From assembly GCA_905178155.1 (NCBI GenBank), contig CAJINV010000004.1, forward strand, positions 8,454,882 through 8,518,881: a stretch of 64,000 nt of DNA, given 5' to 3'. The notes below the pieces were generated by a model. It saw only the letters and a program-made list of their open reading frames with translations. It did no database searches and was not told where the DNA came from. The number at the start of each line of letters is the position of its first letter. Position 1 is the first letter of the stretch. This document shows, piece by piece, positions 12,443 to 24,800 of this stretch. Source of the stretch: Amoebophrya sp. A120 (lineage: Eukaryota > Sar > Dinophyceae > Syndiniales > Amoebophryaceae). The translations under genes and the position numbers were made by a program.

Positions 12443-13545
12443 GCTGAAAATAAAGCTCAAAGGGCCGCGCGTACAAGGAACAGAATGAAGTCGAACCTTG
12501 TTTTTATCCGCGCAAACTAGGTAGAAATTCTTCTCACGAAGGGAGAGTGCTGTTGAGTAGTAGCAAGCGATAAATGCGGTGCTGGTAATTATATAGCTAC
12601 TGCGGGTTGTACAACTAGGGCAGTCGATAAGGACTACTTCTAGATATCACATCCATGCAAGGGTCGTGGGGTCGTGGTGAGGGAATCTATGACATGCGGG
12701 CGGGGTGGAGAACCTGGTGCGAAAATACTTAAAAATGTCTGGTCTTTATCATGAATGATCAAACAAAAGAAACTCAAACTTCAAGTAGGGGCAGTGAATA
12801 TAGCAAATGCGACTTTATTGTTTAACAACGCGGACCGAGCTTGTGCTGCTGTGCTGGAAGATGACTGCTCATACCGAGTTCGCTGTACCACATACAAATC
12901 CAAGAGTTAATACTGTGACGGCTAAGTATCTTCGTGTGGTCCTTAAGTAGTCGACGTGTTGCTATTGTGTTGCGCCGACGCGGCGCGGCCGCCAGCACGA
13001 TTGGTAGTGCGAGTGCCGCGTAGTACCGAACAAAAGAGCGAGTGTAAAAATTTGTTTCTACTAGTAGTGCTCCTTGTCAAGGTCAAACCGAATTCATTAT
13101 ATTATCCTTTGCGTTACTTACTTACGCAAAACCGATGACGACTTCATGAAAGTCGGACACGAAGGACGGCAGGTTTGCTTCATATCTACGACAAACGCGA
13201 CCGAGGCATACACCGAGAACCGACACAGAGTCTGCCAAACCGAAACAACCTCCACACGGAAGTACGGGAGAACACAGGCGGATCATGCGAAGCCACCAGA
13301 TTATGAGAAAACAAAAAGGATAGACCGCCGAGGAAGAAGTAGTTTATTGTCGTTTTCTTTCTAAAAGACGGGTAGTTCACAATGGAGGTACATCACGGTG
13401 CAAATCTCAATGAAAGACGCTGCAAGAAGAATTGAGTCGCTTTCGGCTATAGAAGAAGATGAAAATGAATCTCAACATTGTCTCCTGTTGCTGTAGTGGT
13501 ACCGCGTAAGCACAAGTAGACGTTTCTTCCCATAAACTCACACCA
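12443..13545. other. Intergenic and probable 5' region of the channel gene
   Basis: The first recognised channel exon has a TTTATTTTCAG acceptor at its edge, so at least one upstream exon should lie here or beyond. I could not find it. No repeats or other genes seen. Confidence 0.4.
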
Positions 13546-16500
13546 TCACACCTCAACATCTTCTTCATCCCCGGCCCCCGCCGCAAAAAAATCCTCGGCC
13601 ACACTGGGTGCCGGAATCTGTGGCGTTGGAAAATTCGGGCCTTCGCTGGCCAAAGCCGTTGTGCCGCCCTGCAAAAGCATCGGGACAACACTTGTTGGGC
13701 CTGTCGTCCCGACCGCAGAAGTACTAGACGCGGGACTAGCAGTTGTGGCAAAAATCAGCGAAACATGGGACGGCCCTCCTCCTGCCGACACGGCGTCGTA
13801 GGACACGATCGTCCGTCCAAACGGAACCTGCTGGTTGCTGTCCCCGAAAACAACCAACCGCCGCGCGGGATCGTAATCGTTGTTCTGCGCAAAGTCCTGC
13901 ACGACCCTTTCTTGTTTTAGCAGCTCCTCGTGCCGGCGACTCATGTAGATCATGCCGAGCAGCAAAAGGAAAACCACGACACAGGCCACGATGAGGAGGA
14001 CGAGGACACAGGAGTTGCTTGTTTTTGTGCCATTTGTAGTGTTCGTTTTTGACGATTTTGCGCCGGTGCTGCTGCCATCATCTACCTGTCCTGCCTGTTG
14101 CTCCGGAAGTGAATCTGCAGATGACTCTTCTGCTTGTGTTTTTTTCTGCTCAGTGGAAGTGGAGGACTTCATCACTGTACCATCTTCACCTCCAGTCCCT
14201 GTACTAGGAGGACTGCCGTCCTTTTGTCCGCTTTTTTCATCTCCCAGGTACGACCACGTGCGGTATCTCTTGAACTTGCTAGTGGTACCAGCACCAGGGC
14301 TCTCCTCTGAAAACTCGTTGATGTTCTTGCGTAGAGAAGAATTAGTAGGTCCAGTACTAGTAGCATCAAGTGCACAAGTGTCTGGGTCTGGAAAAGTGTA
14401 GACTTGTCATGCAGATTTTCCATGACCCGTGAGGTCTGGAATGCGGGACTTAGCATGACAGACTCTGCGAGGTCTCCGCTATGTCTGTCCTGCATGAGAA
14501 ACTCCCCTCCAACTTGGTCAAAAGTGGATAGCTCTTGGCACTCATGCAACACAGATTTTTGCATGCTTCAGATTTACCATGACAAGTTGCAATCTTCCAG
14601 ACTCAGACATTTTTGCAATCCATAAGTAGTACCAAAGCCGGCTCGGCCTCCTGTTGTGCGTGATCTACTTCCCAGATTTTGATTTCCTTTTCCACTTATC
14701 AAATGTAAAAATGTCTACTGGGTCTGGAAGATTCTGAGACTTGTCATGCATGTTTTGCACGACCCAGGATTGTGTGTGATGCATGCCCTACCATCACAGA
14801 CTTTTAGAACCCTTCCTGATGCCTACTCCGCATGACAAACGCCCGCCCCGCGTAGCACAAACCAGACTCCTCGTGCTGCTCATGCAATACAGATTTTTCT
14901 AGAGTCCAAAGTTAGCATCACAAGTTCCAATTCTTCCAGACCCACACATTTTTGCAGTTGATACCACTCTCCAGTTGCTTTTGTGCGTTCGGATTGGCGT
15001 TCGCCAATGGAGAACTATAAAAACGCGGATCCACGCCCGTGCAGGTCTGATTTGTGGAGAGAAAAAAGTTTGTCACAGTCACTAACTTGCAGGTTTTGCA
15101 TTACAAATTTTCTCAGCATCACAAACTTTCTTTGTATTGCAGAAACACTAGGGAAATCCCTAATAAAGTTTGGCTGTGATGCATTTTTACGCATGACAAA
15201 CAATTTTGTATTGCAAGAATGCGCATGAGTGATCGTGACGAACTTTTTTTCTTTGATATGATTTGATGTGGTTGTACTGTAGTTCGACGTATGAATTGCA
15301 AAAGTGTCTGGGTCTGGAAGATTGCCAGATTTTGTCATGCAGGTTTTCCGTGACCCATGAGGTCTGGCATGTAGGACATAGCATGACAGATTCTGCGAGA
15401 CCTTTCTCATGCCTATCCTGCATGAGAAACTGCCTCTCGATTAGGTCAAAAGTGGACAGCTTTTAGTAAACACGCAACACAGATTTTTGCATGCTTCAGA
15501 TTTAGCATGACAAGTTGCATTCTTCCAGACCCAGACATTTCTACATTTGATACGACGCTGCTCGTGTACACAGCACGAAATCCGAAACGGCCATTGCGTA
15601 CTCCCTACTCGTATCAAGTGCAAAAATGTCTGGGCCTGGAAACTTGTGATGCTAAAATGTGCATGATGGAAACACTTCCGAATGCAGACCAGCATGACAA
15701 CTTTCGGGAGATACACTTTCTCATAGGCAGCCCGCATGAGAAACTGCGTTTTTGCATGACAAAATGGCTGCGGCTTTTGTCGGTTATGCAATACAGATTT
15801 ATTCCCAGGAATGTAAAGCTAGCATTACAAGTTCCAATTTTCCAGACCCAGACATATTTGCATTTCATAACTCGCATCACAGCCACTCCCGTACCGCCGT
15901 TTTGTCCTCCAGTACCTGCCCTGGCACCACCAAGCCGTTGCGCTCTTCTTTCCAAATTTACACCACTCCGCGTGAGTTGTGGCGTTACTGGGGCCTATGG
16001 GCGACCACGCGCGAATCACGAACATGCCACCGGGCTCGTACAGGTGGCGGATGGCAGACGCGAACGATTTGCCACTCGCCCCGGTCTCCAGGTTTGTCAT
16101 CGATGCCGCGTTCCGGAAGTTGGGCAGGATCTCCCACACAAAAGTGGCTTTGTGCTCAAGTATGTGCGGTGGCAAGGGAGTTTTTTGCATGTAGTTGACC
16201 GCCTGGAGGTGGTTAGTATTCTTTACGCCCAGTCTCGGGTCCTCGGAGACGACGCTGTTTTCGGTCTGGTCCCAGGGCATGACCTATCCTGGGCAAAAAC
16301 GTGGCCCACACCCCAGAGTCAACGATTGCTAAACCTGCAAGAACACAGATGCAAGTCTCGATCTCCAAGTTTAATATTTGGGAGTTGTGCTGCATGAGAA
16401 ATCTCCATCTGCAGCGTAGTGCTGGTTGGCAAGGGAAGCGCCCGCATGGGAGAGCCACAGCCACTTCCTCATCCTGGTTACAGCATTACAAATGCCAAGA

Positions 16501-19500
16501 CATGATCACGATTGGAAATGCCTGTCAACATGGAGATGCGCATTACAAATGTTCCTGTCATTGCGCATTTGCATATACAACTCTGGGGTGGGGACGTTTT
16601 TGCTCATCATATGATCCCTTCCGCGGCATAGTAACCTCCACTTACGTGGACAACGCCGCCTAGTACCTGCTCCCGACAGTATCAAAATGAAAAATCCCCC
16701 CTCCTCATGTCAAAATGGAAGTCTGTGATGCGGGATTTGTGTACAAAAGTCATTTTGTCACGCTAGCAGGGAAATAAAGATGCGGACCGTAATACTGGGT
16801 GGCGTGGGAAATAAGCCTTGCATCTTCAGCATGCCAGCAGGCAGCTGGAAGTGGGAACAAACAGCATGACTATAATTGCCTGCACACGAGGCCTTGACTG
16901 CGCCTCTTGGCGTTCTAAGCAATACAAATCGATTTGTGTAGTTGTACTCAAATACAGCATCACAAAAAGTTTCGTTTTCGCTATGGGGACGAGGGGGGAG
17001 TTTTCATTTTGATAGACAGGCCTCGCTCACCGGGGCTACGAACCCAGACTGATTAATCCAGTCGGGATCCCACCAGGCCTTCCCGTACGTTAGTATCAAA
17101 TGTAAAAATGTCTGGGTCTGGAAGCTTGTGATGCTGGGCGGCGTCTCATGATGAGGCCACAAGTGCTGGCTCAGCATGACAAGTTTCTGAGCTTCTAGGT
17201 GTTGCCTATTCTGCATGACAAACTGCGTTTCTGCATCACAGAAAAGTGGAGCTCTTGGGTAACGTGCGTGACAGATTTAAGAGTCATGCCAGACAAGCAT
17301 GACAAACATGCATTCTTCCAGACCCAGACATTTTTGCACTTGATAGTTAGTTCTTGACCACGATAGCTATCTTTTATTTCGTCTCCAGTTTTGTTCCTCA
17401 GTCGTGCCTCGAAGAAAGCTGGTGTTGCCAGTTGCGCGGACAGGTGTTTCGTTCTCTGTATCAGCCAGCAGTTTTGTTGGGGGGTGCGAACGTTATCGGC
17501 GTTGGCACTGCTTATTATACTTGGGCTGAGGTTCTGCTGGCGCAATTTGCTAAACGGGTGGTGGAAGTCTTCGTAGATGAAAAGTGTGCATTTATCCTGA
17601 GGGAAAAGCGTCCCCACACCAGAGTCAAGATGGGAAATCTGCTAGACAAATTAGCCAGCTTTGGTTGCTTTGCATGACAAGTTTGTCCTCGTAGCGTAAT
17701 CCTGTTTAGGTAGTTCAGAAACATCACAGATGCAGCACATCATGCTGATTATAGCATCACAAATTCCGAAACACGAATAGAAAACGCTTCTCATGGGGCT
17801 CCGCATGAGAAATTTTTTTGGCATGCAGATTTGCATGACAACTCTGGGGTGGGGACGTTTTTACACAGGATAGCATGCCGGCTCCTCCACGCAGAGCTGC
17901 AAGCACTGGTCAGGCGTGGTGTCTTTGAAAGCGTCCGAACTCCGCCCGACCGTTCGGTTCGTCAGGTTCTTCGCGCGGAGCACGTACTCGTTCACGTGCA
18001 CCCCCCGCAAGGGTCGAGTGCATAAACTTTTGTACTTGTCAGTGACTTCGGGAAAGGGAAAAACGAGCCAGCTGCGCGTGTCGTTGTACGTGAAAACGTT
18101 CTGGACCGACGCGAAGTAGCCGATCGGGTATCCTACGCAAAAACGTCCCCACCCCAGACTCAAAATGGGGAATCTGCTAGACAAATCCACCAGCTATGGT
18201 TGTTGCGCACGCCAAGTTCTTTTGCCCCGTAGTGTAAAAATCCTGTTTCGCTCGTTCAGCAGCATCACAGATCTAGCCTGTGATGCTGATTGGAGCATTA
18301 CAAATTTTTAAACGCGACTAGAAGATGCTTCGTATGGGGCGGCCCCGCATGAGAAACATTGTGATCCTGATCATGCAGTTTTGCTGCATGACAACTCTGG
18401 GGTGGGGACGTTTTCACATAGGATATCGGGCCCTCGTTGATCAGTTCGAACGTCCAGCACGGTTTGTGCTCCAACCCAATCTGGTTCGCTATGGATTGCA
18501 AAAATGTCTGGGTCTGGAAGGTTGCAACTTGTGATGCTGCATTTGGATTCTAAAAGAATCTGTATTGCATGACCAGCAAGACGAGTCCAGTTTGTGCTAC
18601 GCGGGAAGGGCAGTTGTCATGCGAAATAGGCATCAGGAAGCCATCTAAAAATCTGTCATTCTAGCTCATGCATTACAGGCATCATGGGTCATGCTAAATA
18701 TGCATCACAAACCTGGCAATCTTCCAGACCCAGACATATTTGCAGTTAATATCCGCACGGAAGTCACAAAAGTAGTCCTTCGTGGGTCCGGGGGTGTCGG
18801 CCGGGCCCCCGTCGAACTGCGGCGCGATGATGCAGTCGTGGTCCGCGTGCTTCGTTCCGCGGTCTATGGTAAATTGTAACGTCGAGCCCGGCGGAAGTTG
18901 CCACTTTGTGATCTTCTGTTTCGGCACCACATCAGGCCCGGCGGGGTCGTCCCAGAAGGCTTCCTCGTCTGGCGTGGGAGCGCCCGGGGGGATCTGTAAC
19001 AGCATAAACCCCGTCTCGTGCAGCTCAAACGGCATGTTGAACTTGCTTTTCCGGAGTTTGCGGATCACAAACCCAGTCGGCGTTATCGAGAACGCTGCCT
19101 TGTCGAAAAGCACTTCCCTTCTCGCCACTAAATAAACCGGTTTGGAAAGCCCGTTCTCGAGCATGCGGAAGCAAAATTTCTCCGGGGTACAGTCGGCCGA
19201 TGGTCGTTGTGCTGCTACTGCAGTTGTTGTGCTGTTTTTATCTTCAATATTTGATGTCGTGTTGGCGGATGTAGTAGCTCTTGTGTTTGCGCCTGTGCTG
19301 CTGGGTAGAAGTCGCGTAGTAAGTCCAGCCTCCGACGCCAGGGTTCTTGACGTCGCCGACGTGGCTTTATTTGACGCTCCTGCTCTTGTTGCGAGAAAAG
19401 TAGTCATCCTCGCGCCGTCCTCTGGGAGTAGTTGCTCGACTCTTGCCTTTTGCTGATTTTCTTCTTGCATTTCGTCCTCTCCAGTTGGGGAAATCGCTGT

Positions 19501-19995
19501 AGTAGTATCTTCGGAAGTAAAAATAGAAGCCCTAGTTGTACTTCGCCAGGGCGTGCCTGCACCTGTTCTTCTAGAGAACAGAGCTGTAGTTTCTCTTCTT
19601 GCGCCCCTTGCGGTCGTCCTCGTGACCGGTATTTTTAACATTGCGGTCGGTGTTCTTGTATTGGTACTGGCAGGTGACTGCGGTCGTTGTCTCGTTATAA
19701 TCCCTATGCCCATATAAAAGTACAGTAGGAGAACAATGAGACACGACACCGGAAGCATGATTTTTTGTAGCTTCGAAAGCCCCCCTTCTCCTCCAAACAC
19801 TCCTGTAGTTCTTTTGCATGATTCGCCCTGTTCATGCAGTTCTTCTTGTAGTACAGCTACAGGTTGCTCAGGCTGTTTTTCTTCCTGCTGCTGGCTCGTC
19901 CCTGCTGTATGTCCTGACACGGCAAAGGCGCACATCGTTTCCTCACCTTCAAAGTGCCCGTCAAGAAGATCTCCCATGCTACTACAACTGGACAT
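13546..19995 (-). CDS. Large surface protein with two TM segments and PAN/Apple-like module
   Basis: About 1,150 aa in twelve exons joined across eleven ILEs (19995-18752, 18489-18426, 18128-17873, 17593-17346, 17093-17015, 16679-16612, 16284-15869, 15611-15553, 15289-15259, 15053-14964, 14696-14625, 14363-13546). The N-terminal ~80 residues are followed by a signal anchor (IMLPVSCLIVLLLYFYMGI), then a long Thr/Ser/Ala-rich stem, then Cys-bearing segments including DQCLQLCVEEPACY, which looks like the core of a PAN/Apple domain. A middle region (QSGFVAPVSEACREQVLGGV, then GGYYAAEGIMPWDQ) is not recognised. A second TM (CVLVLLIVACVVVFLLLLGM) lies near 14.0 kb before an acidic tail ending EEDVEV. 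The start at 19995 is the first Met before the anchor. A cell-surface role is inferred from topology only. Confidence 0.65.
14364..14624. mobile_element. ILE family A
   Basis: Starts CATCAAGTGCACAAGTGTC (first T changed to C), ends TTTTGCAATCCATA. TSD AGTAG. In the 13.5-20.0 kb gene. Confidence 0.9.
14697..14963. mobile_element. ILE family A
   Basis: Starts TATCAAATGTAAAAATGTC, ends TTTTTGCAGTTGATA. TSD CCACT. The 72-bp exon between this and the previous ILE encodes VEKEIKIWEVDHAQQEAEPA. Confidence 0.92.
15054..15258. mobile_element. ILE family H
   Basis: About 205 bp, the only H copy. Starts TGTGGAGAGAAAAAAGTTTG, ends AACTTTTTTTCTTTGATA. TSD TGATT. Internal motifs match the other families although the TIR differs. 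Confidence 0.82.
15290..15552. mobile_element. ILE family A
   Basis: Starts TATGAATTGCAAAAGTGTC, ends TTTCTACATTTGATA. TSD CGACG. Only a 31-bp exon separates it from the family H element. Confidence 0.92.
15612..15868. mobile_element. ILE family A
   Basis: Starts TATCAAGTGCAAAAATGTC, ends ATATTTGCATTTCATA. TSD ACTCG. Confidence 0.92.
16285..16611. mobile_element. ILE family B
   Basis: About 327 bp. Starts TATCCTGGGCAAAAACGTGG, ends GTTTTTGCTCATCATA. TSD TGACC/TGATC (4 of 5). Confidence 0.9.
16680..17014. mobile_element. ILE family G
   Basis: About 335 bp, the only G copy. Starts TATCAAAATGAAAAATCCCC, ends GAGTTTTCATTTTGATA. TSD GACAG. Internal TTGT-ATGC motifs are fewer than in A or B. Confidence 0.92.
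17094..17345. mobile_element. ILE family A
   Basis: Starts TATCAAATGTAAAAATGTC, ends TTTTTGCACTTGATA. TSD GTTAG. Confidence 0.92.
17594..17872. mobile_element. ILE family B
   Basis: Starts TATCCTGAGGGAAAAGCGTC, ends TTTTTACACAGGATA. TSD GCATT/GCATG (4 of 5). Its right 30 bp is the left edge of the segment recopied at 46915. Confidence 0.9.
18129..18425. mobile_element. ILE family B
   Basis: Starts TATCCTACGCAAAAACGTCC, ends GTTTTCACATAGGATA. TSD TCGGG. Duplicated at 47201-47497. Confidence 0.92.
18490..18751. mobile_element. ILE family A
   Basis: Starts TATGGATTGCAAAAATGTC, ends TATTTGCAGTTAATA. TSD TTCGC/TCCGC (4 of 5). Duplicated at 47562-47823. Confidence 0.9.
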
Positions 19996-21879
19996 CCTAA
20001 AAACTAGCCGGACAGGTTCATGCCAAGAACCTTCCCATCCGCATCGGCTTTATCTGTAGCTTTACTGAATATAGTCTTGTGTTTGCGATGAAGTATAAAT
20101 TTAAATACTTTATTGGAGCATATTCTTATGCTTAAAAATATGGAGGCATGGGTGCTACCCTCTATCGTGCGGGTTTCAACATTCCATTGGCACCATGGCC
20201 TACCGAGGGGAATTTTTACTGGCCTCGAAGGATACTGAAAACTGTAGCCATACGGTACGTTGCTGTCGCAGCAGCCACACTAGAGGAAATAAAGCCTGTT
20301 TCATTTTTTTTTGGGTGAGACGAGGTCGACGAGCATTTCTGGATTTCAGTCAGTTAGCTGGCCTACTTAGCGACGAAAATGTTAGCACAACAAGGAGCAC
20401 ACGCAGCCCACAGACGAAAGACTGCACGAAAAAAGGGAAGCCAGGACGACAACAAAAAGTACGATGAAAAATACGTATGTTGGTGTTTGTGTTGTCAGTC
20501 AGTAAAAAATGCAGAATATGTTGTACAGTTGGTACACCAACACGAGCGTACGACGGTCTGCCTTACCTTACGCACGAAAAAACCTACCACGACTAAATTT
20601 GACAGCGATTCCGACTCATCAGCACGATGAATTCCTGATGGTTCTCAAGAAGACGATTTCTTGCAAAGGTGGTTTAAGTTCACGTCACGAAAAAGACGCG
20701 CAATGCCGCATGCCTTGTTTCTTTTGTGGGCAACCGCAAGGTGGCAGGCCACAGGTCTTCTGCGGCCATGATCATGCAGCTGCCAATTCGAATTTTTCTC
20801 AATCAATGTTCTTTACAAACGGTTCGGCACTAGAATTCGTTTCTTAGGATTAAAGAATTTCTTCAACTTCAACAAAAAAAAATTATAGGCAATCACAAAT
20901 ACTAGGAGCACCAGAAATTTGGATCTAAAAAGAAGATTAACATCGAAACCGCTGCATATCTTGCTTGGGTAGTGACCTGGCGATAAGTACTTATTTACCT
21001 TCTTTGCAGGAGAAAAACGAGAGAATTCAGGTCACTTCACATCTCCATCTTCACTTGTAGAAACATAATTGCATAATATCCTTGCTCCAACTAATACACC
21101 ATAATACTTTCGTAATTCAGGGTAAAACTCTTCCTTTCCAAAAATCTAATTTACAAATCGTACATAGCCGCTTCGGTTCCGAACTTCTTTGGCTATAATT
21201 TGCGAAGAACTTTGAGGCTTTTTTTGTTTTCCAATCGACAGAAAAATATCATAAGTACTGCTTTTTGTCTTTTTCAAACAGCAAAGTCGAAATTGAATTT
21301 CAATTTTTAATATTCGCAGTTGCAGTAGAAGAAGCAGTAAAATAGTTTTGCTTTTTCACGGAAGAAATTTTGCAGAGAAGGCTTAGTTGAGTTTGGCAAA
21401 CGAAATAAACTTTGTACTGAATAAAACAAGGAGTGAAAGAAATTACGCTCTCTTTTGCAGAGAGCAAAATTTTTTTCAGTTTAGGTTTTTTTATTTTTGA
21501 GAAGATGAGATTTGAGTACCAAATAAGATTAATATTTATATTACGCTGTAGCTAGAAAGAACCATTTAGCAAAAAAGAATACCAATCGCAGAAACTTTAC
21601 TTTCAGAACGAGCGAAAGATTGATTTTTCGAGAACAGAAAAGATACGTCTTCATGTAAAGACATCAGAAACTTTTTTACCCTTTACATAGTGATAGTCCC
21701 AGTAATAATTCTGTGCACTACTTCCTGTTATCAAGATCAAGTGGTCAAACACAAGAAGAACTAGAACTCGACATACAAGTATCGGTCTGAAACAAAAAGA
21801 ACTGTGAACTGCGATATATTGCAAAAATCCTCCGGCCGGCGTCAGTGGGACTCGAAGCGCTGCTCACTTTTATACTTTC
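19996..21879. other. Intergenic, strongly AT-rich
   Basis: From about 20.85 to 21.8 kb the sequence is markedly AT-rich with no coding signal and no ILE. 20423-20643 is the source of a diverged copy at 48196-48434. Short plus-strand frames around 20.2-20.8 kb lack coding character. Confidence 0.5.
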
Positions 21880-24800
21880 CTATACCAACGCAGGGGAGAT
21901 GGCCACCGGGTTCGAACTGCCAGTTCCAGCAGCACCGTCCACCAGGATCCTGTCGTCGGCCGGAATCGCGAAGTCGCGTTCCATCATGTGCGGCCCGCGT
22001 GGGGTTTTCTCGCTCTTTACCGCAGCCTCAATGCGGGTCTTCGTGATCTCAATCACGCGCGCGTCGAGCTGTTTTTGATGTCGTGTATTGGTTTCTCTTT
22101 CTTCTCATCGAGATGAGAGTCCATTTGGAAGATGAAACAAGATCAACTCCGATTAAGCTACGACACACTAGAACACAAAGTCTTCGTCTACCTTTTCATC
22201 CCCCCAAAAGGCCTTCATTCCCAGCAAGTGTCGTACGTCGCTCGCGGCGTATTCGATCAGCATAGGATGCAAGGGCCGTCGCGCCCATTCTTCGCCCTCC
22301 TCTTTGGTATACAGCTTCTGCCCGGCCTCCTTCAGCCTGTGATATTGAATATTGTTTTGGGGGTTGTGCGTGAGCGTGGTGGAAGTGTAGAGTAGAATGG
22401 GATTACGAAAGTGCATGCGTGTGTGCATGACAAACTGAAGCTCGTCAAAGGATGAAGTATACAATACTAGTATGGGTCGTATGCATGATGAAGTTTATAC
22501 AATAATGCTAATACTTCTGAATCCGCTCTCTTTGCGCTAGTGCCAGCACCGAGTAGTTTCGGAAGCAGCGGCCGAGTCCCACTACGTAGGTGTGCTTCGA
22601 AATCGGCTGCCCATACTTCAGGTGAAACAGCACTTGAATGTCATACACGTTCTCCGTTTTCACGCGAAACAGGTGCCACAGCTGTGATTGTGATGTTGTG
22701 TACGTGGTGATTTTGCATGACAAAGAAGATTTATCTACGCATAATTTTTGCATGACAAAGTAGAACCACAACTTCTATACCGCATCATTGTCAGCCCGGC
22801 CGTCGAAGACAATTTTGCACACTTTCGCATTTTCCAACAAACTCCGCATTCCGCAGACGGAGAACAGCGTTTCCCCGATATTATTTGCAAAAGCGTCCCC
22901 ACACCAGAGTCAAGATGGGAAATCTGCTAGACAAATCAGCCAGCTTTGGTCGTTTGGCATCACAAGTTTGTCCTCGTAGCGTAATCCTGTTTAGGTAGTT
23001 CAGCAGCATCACAGATCTAGTATATCATGCTGATTGTAGCATCACAAATTCCAAAACACGACTAGAAAATGCCTCTCATGGCGCTCCGCATGACAAACTT
23101 TTTTGCCACGCAGATTTGCATGACAACTCGGGGGTGGGGACGTTTTTACTCTGAATACCCGAGCGCCTTCACGTCAAACAGGTAGACGGGTGAGAGTTCG
23201 TTGCAAATCTGGATCAAGTACACCGCGCCGCTGCGGTATGAGAGTGCAAAACCCCGCCCCTCCCCCTCATTTGTCATGCAAAATACCAAACGCACCCTTT
23301 GCCTCTTGGCACTTTTTGCATGACAGATTCTGGTAGCTGCCCAAACAGCACTACAATCAGTCCGAGGTCGTGGATTTGCCATGCAAAACCTGCACTCTTG
23401 CCGACGCTTGTATTGCTGCTCATACCCTACACATAAGGGCGGAGGGAGGGTTGTGCACTCTCATATGCGGCACAAGTCCCGGCCCTCGATGTCGATCGCG
23501 ATCGGGAGATCGTCGCTTAGGAGTAAATATCAACTGCAAAAATGTCTGGGTCTGGAAGAGTGCATGTTTGTCATGCTTGTCCGGCATGACTCTTAAATCT
23601 GTCATGCACGTTACCCAAGGGCCCCACTTTTCTGTCATGCAGAAACGCAGTTTGTCATGCAGAATAGGCAACACCTAGAAGCTCAAAAATTTGTCATGCT
23701 GTGCCAGCACTTGTGGCCTCCTCATGATACGCCACCCAGCATCACAAATTTCCAGACCCATACATATTTGCAGTTCATAGTAAATCAATCGCCGCCTTCG
23801 CGGTGTCGGGTTGGTCCAAAAAACACACCGTTTTGATCGTGGTCGCCACTAACGTGGTGTCCTGGTAGTGCACGGACAGGGACAGACTCGGTGCGGTGGA
23901 CATGGAGGCGAGATTTTGGGTGGCTTTTTCGAAGTCCGGGTTGCCGATGATGTCGTCGTTGTGACTGGGGAGGGGTAGGGTCAGGGGCGGGTCTTCGTGT
24001 TTCTCCACCAGGTTCTTCACGAATTTTTGGAAAAAGGACTCGATCTTGGGCGGTGTCGTGCTGGTAATATTCGGTATGGAATGTAAATATGTCTGGGTCT
24101 GGAAGATTCTGAGACTTGTCATGCAGGTTTTGCATGAGTCATGATGTCTGTGATGCGTGCCCTAGCATCACAGATTTTTTGAGGGCGTCTTGATGCCTAT
24201 TCCGCATGACAATTGCCCTATCCGCGTAGCAAAAATCACACTCCCTTTGCTGCTCATGCAATACAGATTTTTTTGCAATCCAAATGCAGCATCACAAGTT
24301 GCATTCTTCCAGACCCAGACATTTTTGCAATGCATATTCGGTGCGGTAGAGCCAGAAACTTTTTCCTCGATGAGCTCGCTGTTTTTCTCGAAAGGGTTGG
24401 CGAGTGCCTCGAGAGGAATGGTACAATTATCGGTGTGCAGGACCTGTGGTTATTTATTTTGCTGATGACAATGCTTCTGCTTCGTTCACGTTCTTATACG
24501 ACAGATGTGATGACAATGCTTCATTCAAGTTTTTTTATACGAAGTTTATTATAGGAAATTTTACGGAACAAAGGGAAACTAAACAATTATAGCTACCTCT
24601 TTCTCCTCTCCAATCACGGCAGCAGTGTTGATATCAAATGTAAAAATGTCTGGGTCTGGAAGATTCTGAGATTTGTAATGCATGTTTTGCATGACCCAGG
24701 ATGTCTGTAATGCACGACCGGGCATCACGGATTTTGAGCTGGCTTCCTGATGCCTACTCCGCATGACAAACGCCCTCCCCGCGCATCACAAACTAGACTC

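Larger units (their letters stand above)
17843..19125. repeat. Source of 1.28-kb duplication (copy at 46915-48197)
   Basis: Covers the right end of one family B ILE, three exons or exon parts and two complete ILEs of the surface-protein gene. The copy at 46915-48197 looks identical along its length at a constant offset of 29,072 bp, ILE sequences included. Confidence 0.9.
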
